From assembly GCA_964625335.1 (NCBI GenBank), contig CAZVBE010000027.1, positions 1 through 25,236 of the forward strand: DNA of 25,236 nt, given 5' to 3'. Position 1 is the stretch's first letter; the number at the start of each line of letters is the position of its first letter. The notes beneath the pieces are model-generated. The model was not told the DNA's origin and searched no databases. It saw only the letters and a list, made by a program, of their open reading frames with translations. This document shows positions 23,454 through 25,236 of this stretch, piece by piece. The position numbers and the translations under genes were made by a program. This DNA comes from CAZGUG01 sp964625335 (GTDB taxonomy: Bacteria; Bacillota; Clostridia; Ch29).

Positions 23454-24854
23454 ATGATAGAACTACTGACCAGTGAGAATTTCAGAGAGTTTCTGGAACA
23501 CATCGACTCGGGGATTCAGATAGTTGACAACCGGGGCAGAATAGTATACTGCAATAAACGGGTCGCCTATCTTGACCGACTCAACAGGGAAAGGGCAGTA
23601 GGACGGCATATCCTGGAGATATACCCTTCCCTTGACCATAATTCCAGCACCATTCTTAAAGTCATTAATACAGGACAGCCCATAATAGACTACCTGCAAA
23701 CCTTTGTCAACTACAATGGTATTAAGATAACGACCATAAACACCACACTGCCCATAAGGGTGCGGGGCAAAATCAAGGGTGCAGTTGAAATATCCAGGGA
23801 TATAACGCAGGTTAAAAACCTTTCAGAAAGAATAGTCGACTTAGAAGCTGAACTTATGGGAGATACCACCGGGGAGGCCGTGGGCAGGAAAGGCGGCAAT
23901 AGGGCTACATATAGCTTTATGGATATTATTGGTCAGAACAGGCATATGCTGGAACTGAAATCCCTGGCCTTCAAAGCGTCCCGGACCTCGTCGCCGGTAA
24001 TGGTTTACGGGGAGACGGGTACCGGCAAGGAATTGTTCGTACATGCCATACATAATGCCAGCCCGAGGAGTAAAAAGCCCTTTATAGCCCAGAATTGTGC
24101 CGCTTTGCCCGCTACCCTGCTGGAGGGCATACTTTTCGGAACTGTAAAGGGAAGCTTTACCGGAGCCGATAACAGGCCGGGCCTTTTTGAACTGGCCAAT
24201 GGAGGGACACTTTTCCTGGACGAGATTGATTCTATGCCAATTGAACTGCAGGCTAAGCTGTTGAGGGTCCTGCAGGACGGGTGCGTAAGGAGAATAGGGG
24301 ATGTAGGTACCTTATACGTTGATGTCAGGATAATAGCAGCAACCAGCAGGAATCCAATAGACGTAGTAAAGTCCGGAAACCTGCGGGAGGACCTTTACTA
24401 CCGCCTTAATGTGGTTTCTTTGAGGATACTGCCCCTCAGGGAAAGGAAGGACGATATCCCTTTGCTGTTAGACTGCTTTATTGAAATGTACAACAGGACC
24501 ATGGGGAAGGAAGTAACGGGAATAGATCAGAAGGTAAGGGAAATGTTCTATATATACTCCTGGCCCGGTAATGTAAGAGAGCTCCAGCATGTTATAGAAG
24601 GGGCAATGAATATTATTGAAGGGCCTGTTATTAATCCGGACAACCTGCCCCACAGTTTTAACGAATACTTTAAAAGCGATATTACCGTAAAGGGAGGCAG
24701 CCTATCGCTAAAAGAGACTTTAAAACAGGCGGAAAAGGACATGATTTGCGATGCCCTTGGGGCTGCAGATATGAATATCACAAAGGCAGCGCAGCTTTTA
24801 GACATTCCAAGACAAACCCTTCAATACAAAATGCTCAAGTATGACATTAAATAG
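23454..24854 (+). CDS. Sigma-54-dependent transcriptional activator with PAS domain, RocR-like
   Basis: 466 aa from ATG 23454 behind GGGAGGGAGG. An N-terminal PAS sensor domain covers about 8-120 (DSGIQIVDNRGRIVYCNKR...EISRDITQ), followed by a linker to about 150. The AAA+ domain (about 155-380) has Walker A GETGTGKE (186-193), the sigma-54 contact loop GSFTGA (233-238, usually GAFTGA) and Walker B GGTLFLDEID (250-259). The C-terminal Fis-type helix-turn-helix (about 430-466) has NITKAAQLLDIPRQTLQYKMLKY. The stretch LFGTVKGSFTGADNRPGLFE closely resembles the RocR group, which activates arginine catabolism genes; this is by recollection. It follows the argS terminator, and no -24/-12 target promoter was found in the window, so its target is unknown. 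Arginine use is a reasonable guess. Confidence 0.88.
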   Translation: MIELLTSENFREFLEHIDSGIQIVDNRGRIVYCNKRVAYLDRLNRERAVGRHILEIYPSLDHNSSTILKVINTGQPIIDYLQTFVNYNGIKITTINTTLPIRVRGKIKGAVEISRDITQVKNLSERIVDLEAELMGDTTGEAVGRKGGNRATYSFMDIIGQNRHMLELKSLAFKASRTSSPVMVYGETGTGKELFVHAIHNASPRSKKPFIAQNCAALPATLLEGILFGTVKGSFTGADNRPGLFELANGGTLFLDEIDSMPIELQAKLLRVLQDGCVRRIGDVGTLYVDVRIIAATSRNPIDVVKSGNLREDLYYRLNVVSLRILPLRERKDDIPLLLDCFIEMYNRTMGKEVTGIDQKVREMFYIYSWPGNVRELQHVIEGAMNIIEGPVINPDNLPHSFNEYFKSDITVKGGSLSLKETLKQAEKDMICDALGAADMNITKAAQLLDIPRQTLQYKMLKYDIK

Positions 24855-24882
24855 GTTCAGAAGACAGCAAAAAGGCACAAGT

Positions 24883-25000
24883 ATGCGACAGGGGCTGATT
24901 TCTGACATGTCGCATTCCGGTATATTATCCATCCCAAAAGCATACCATTAAATATGGGACAGCCCTTTGGCAGGACAGGGAGGTTCCCGTTTTGTCGCAT
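24883..25000. repeat. TGTCGCAT repeats, two forming a hairpin
   Basis: ATGCGACA (24883-24890) and TGTCGCAT (24908-24915) make a perfect 8-bp inverted repeat with a 17-nt loop. A third copy, TGTCGCAT, lies at 24993-25000, preceded by GGACAGGGAGGTTCCCGTTT. Confidence 0.6.
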
Positions 25001-25033
25001 TTTGTACAAAAATAAGGAATACCCGCATGGCAG

Positions 25034-25170
25034 CGGTGTGTCCCGACCAGAAAGCTTATCAATCGGGGACATTCCGCAGTGAGGAATTCTAACGGGGACA
25101 TTCCTTGGCCATAGGAGAACACCAGCTATAAAGGTGTGTCCCCTAACCTTGATTAAAGCGGTGTGTCCCC
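25034..25170. repeat. Cluster of GGTGTGTCCCC and GGGGACATTCC repeats
   Basis: CGGTGTGTCCC at 25034-25044, GGGGACATTCC at 25065-25075 and 25094-25104, GGTGTGTCCCC at 25133-25143 and 25160-25170. The two motifs are mutually inverted in part (GGGGAC against GTCCCC), so several hairpins are possible. The copy at 25133 continues into CCTAACC, as does the arm of the palindrome at 8597-8650. Confidence 0.7.
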
Positions 25171-25236
25171 ATACCACTAAATAAGACCAGCTAATTAAAG
25201 TCAAGGGTTTTTGAAGAAAAACTTAATAAAACTTAA

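Larger units (their letters stand above)
24855..25236. other. Gene-free region with clustered short repeats
   Basis: 382 bp after the sigma-54 activator with no credible gene. A 115-codon open frame on the minus strand lacks family features and a normal composition. The region holds three copies of TGTCGCAT or its complement, three of GGTGTGTCCC and two of GGGGACATTCC. It ends in an AT-rich stretch at the window edge. It looks like decayed REP- or MITE-type DNA. Confidence 0.7.

Noticed and set aside
24874..24886. Sigma-54 -24/-12 promoter (GGCACAAGTATGC) after the activator gene
   Set aside because: The GG and GC pairs are 9 bp apart rather than 10, and the flanking consensus is poor.
24883..25170. 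CRISPR array
   Set aside because: The repeats are 8-11 bp, in both orientations and irregularly spaced, with no spacers of constant length and no cas genes.
24857..25204. 115-codon open frame on the minus strand in the right-edge gap
   Set aside because: It runs through the repeat cluster, has no recognisable domain, and its composition reflects the repeats.

Overview
The window reads as chromosomal DNA of an endospore-forming member of the Clostridia (Bacillota). The evidence is the density of sporulation and germination genes, the strong AGGAGG-type ribosome binding sites, several TTG starts, and Clostridia-type families (a SPOCS-LysM protein, a CLC_0170-like small protein, a split class I fumarase). 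I cannot name the species from sequence alone. About 20 genes are visible. All are on the + strand except one glycosyltransferase. There are no rRNA, tRNA, CRISPR, prophage or intact transposase genes.

Layout. 184-1758: SipL-like spore envelope protein, followed by two stacked intrinsic terminators. 1934-5399: cyanophycinase (cphB) and cyanophycin synthetase (cphA), overlapping by 71 bp. 5490-8569: a probable housekeeping operon starting at a good sigma-A-type promoter: ispE, an odd nucleotidyltransferase, and the two fumarase subunits. It is closed by a 54-bp perfect palindrome. 8798-13048: a germinant-receptor operon (small membrane protein, GerA, GerB, GerC). 13112-13759: spoIIR, with a sigma-F-like promoter of its own. 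14040-15497: an Orn/Lys/Arg decarboxylase. 15570-16691 (minus): a diacylglycerol glucosyltransferase-like enzyme, with a REP-like hairpin in the convergent gap. 16823-18887: sleB-ypeB. 19049-19216: a short alpha/beta-type SASP gene. 19394-20473: ddl. 20618-21511: an MBL-fold hydrolase. 21632-23317: argS. 23454-24854: a RocR-like sigma-54 activator. 24855-25236: gene-free DNA with several families of short repeats.

How it fits together. Most genes serve the spore cycle: SpoIIR signals from forespore to mother cell, SipL builds the envelope, SASP protects spore DNA, GerABC senses germinants, and SleB/YpeB degrade cortex. The cyanophycin genes (an Arg/Asp storage polymer) beside sipL fit reports of cyanophycin in clostridial sporulation. 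A second thread is arginine: polymer synthesis and breakdown, a possible arginine decarboxylase, ArgS and a RocR-like activator lie in the same 25 kb. That functional link is inference.

The least explained DNA is intergenic. It comprises the 54-bp palindrome at 8597-8650, the tandem 17-mers inside a GGGGACGGT hairpin at 15514-15560, and the GGTGTGTCCCC/GGGGACATTCC cluster at the right edge. They look like related REP/MITE-type elements with no transposase in view. I saw no gene system that is clearly new.
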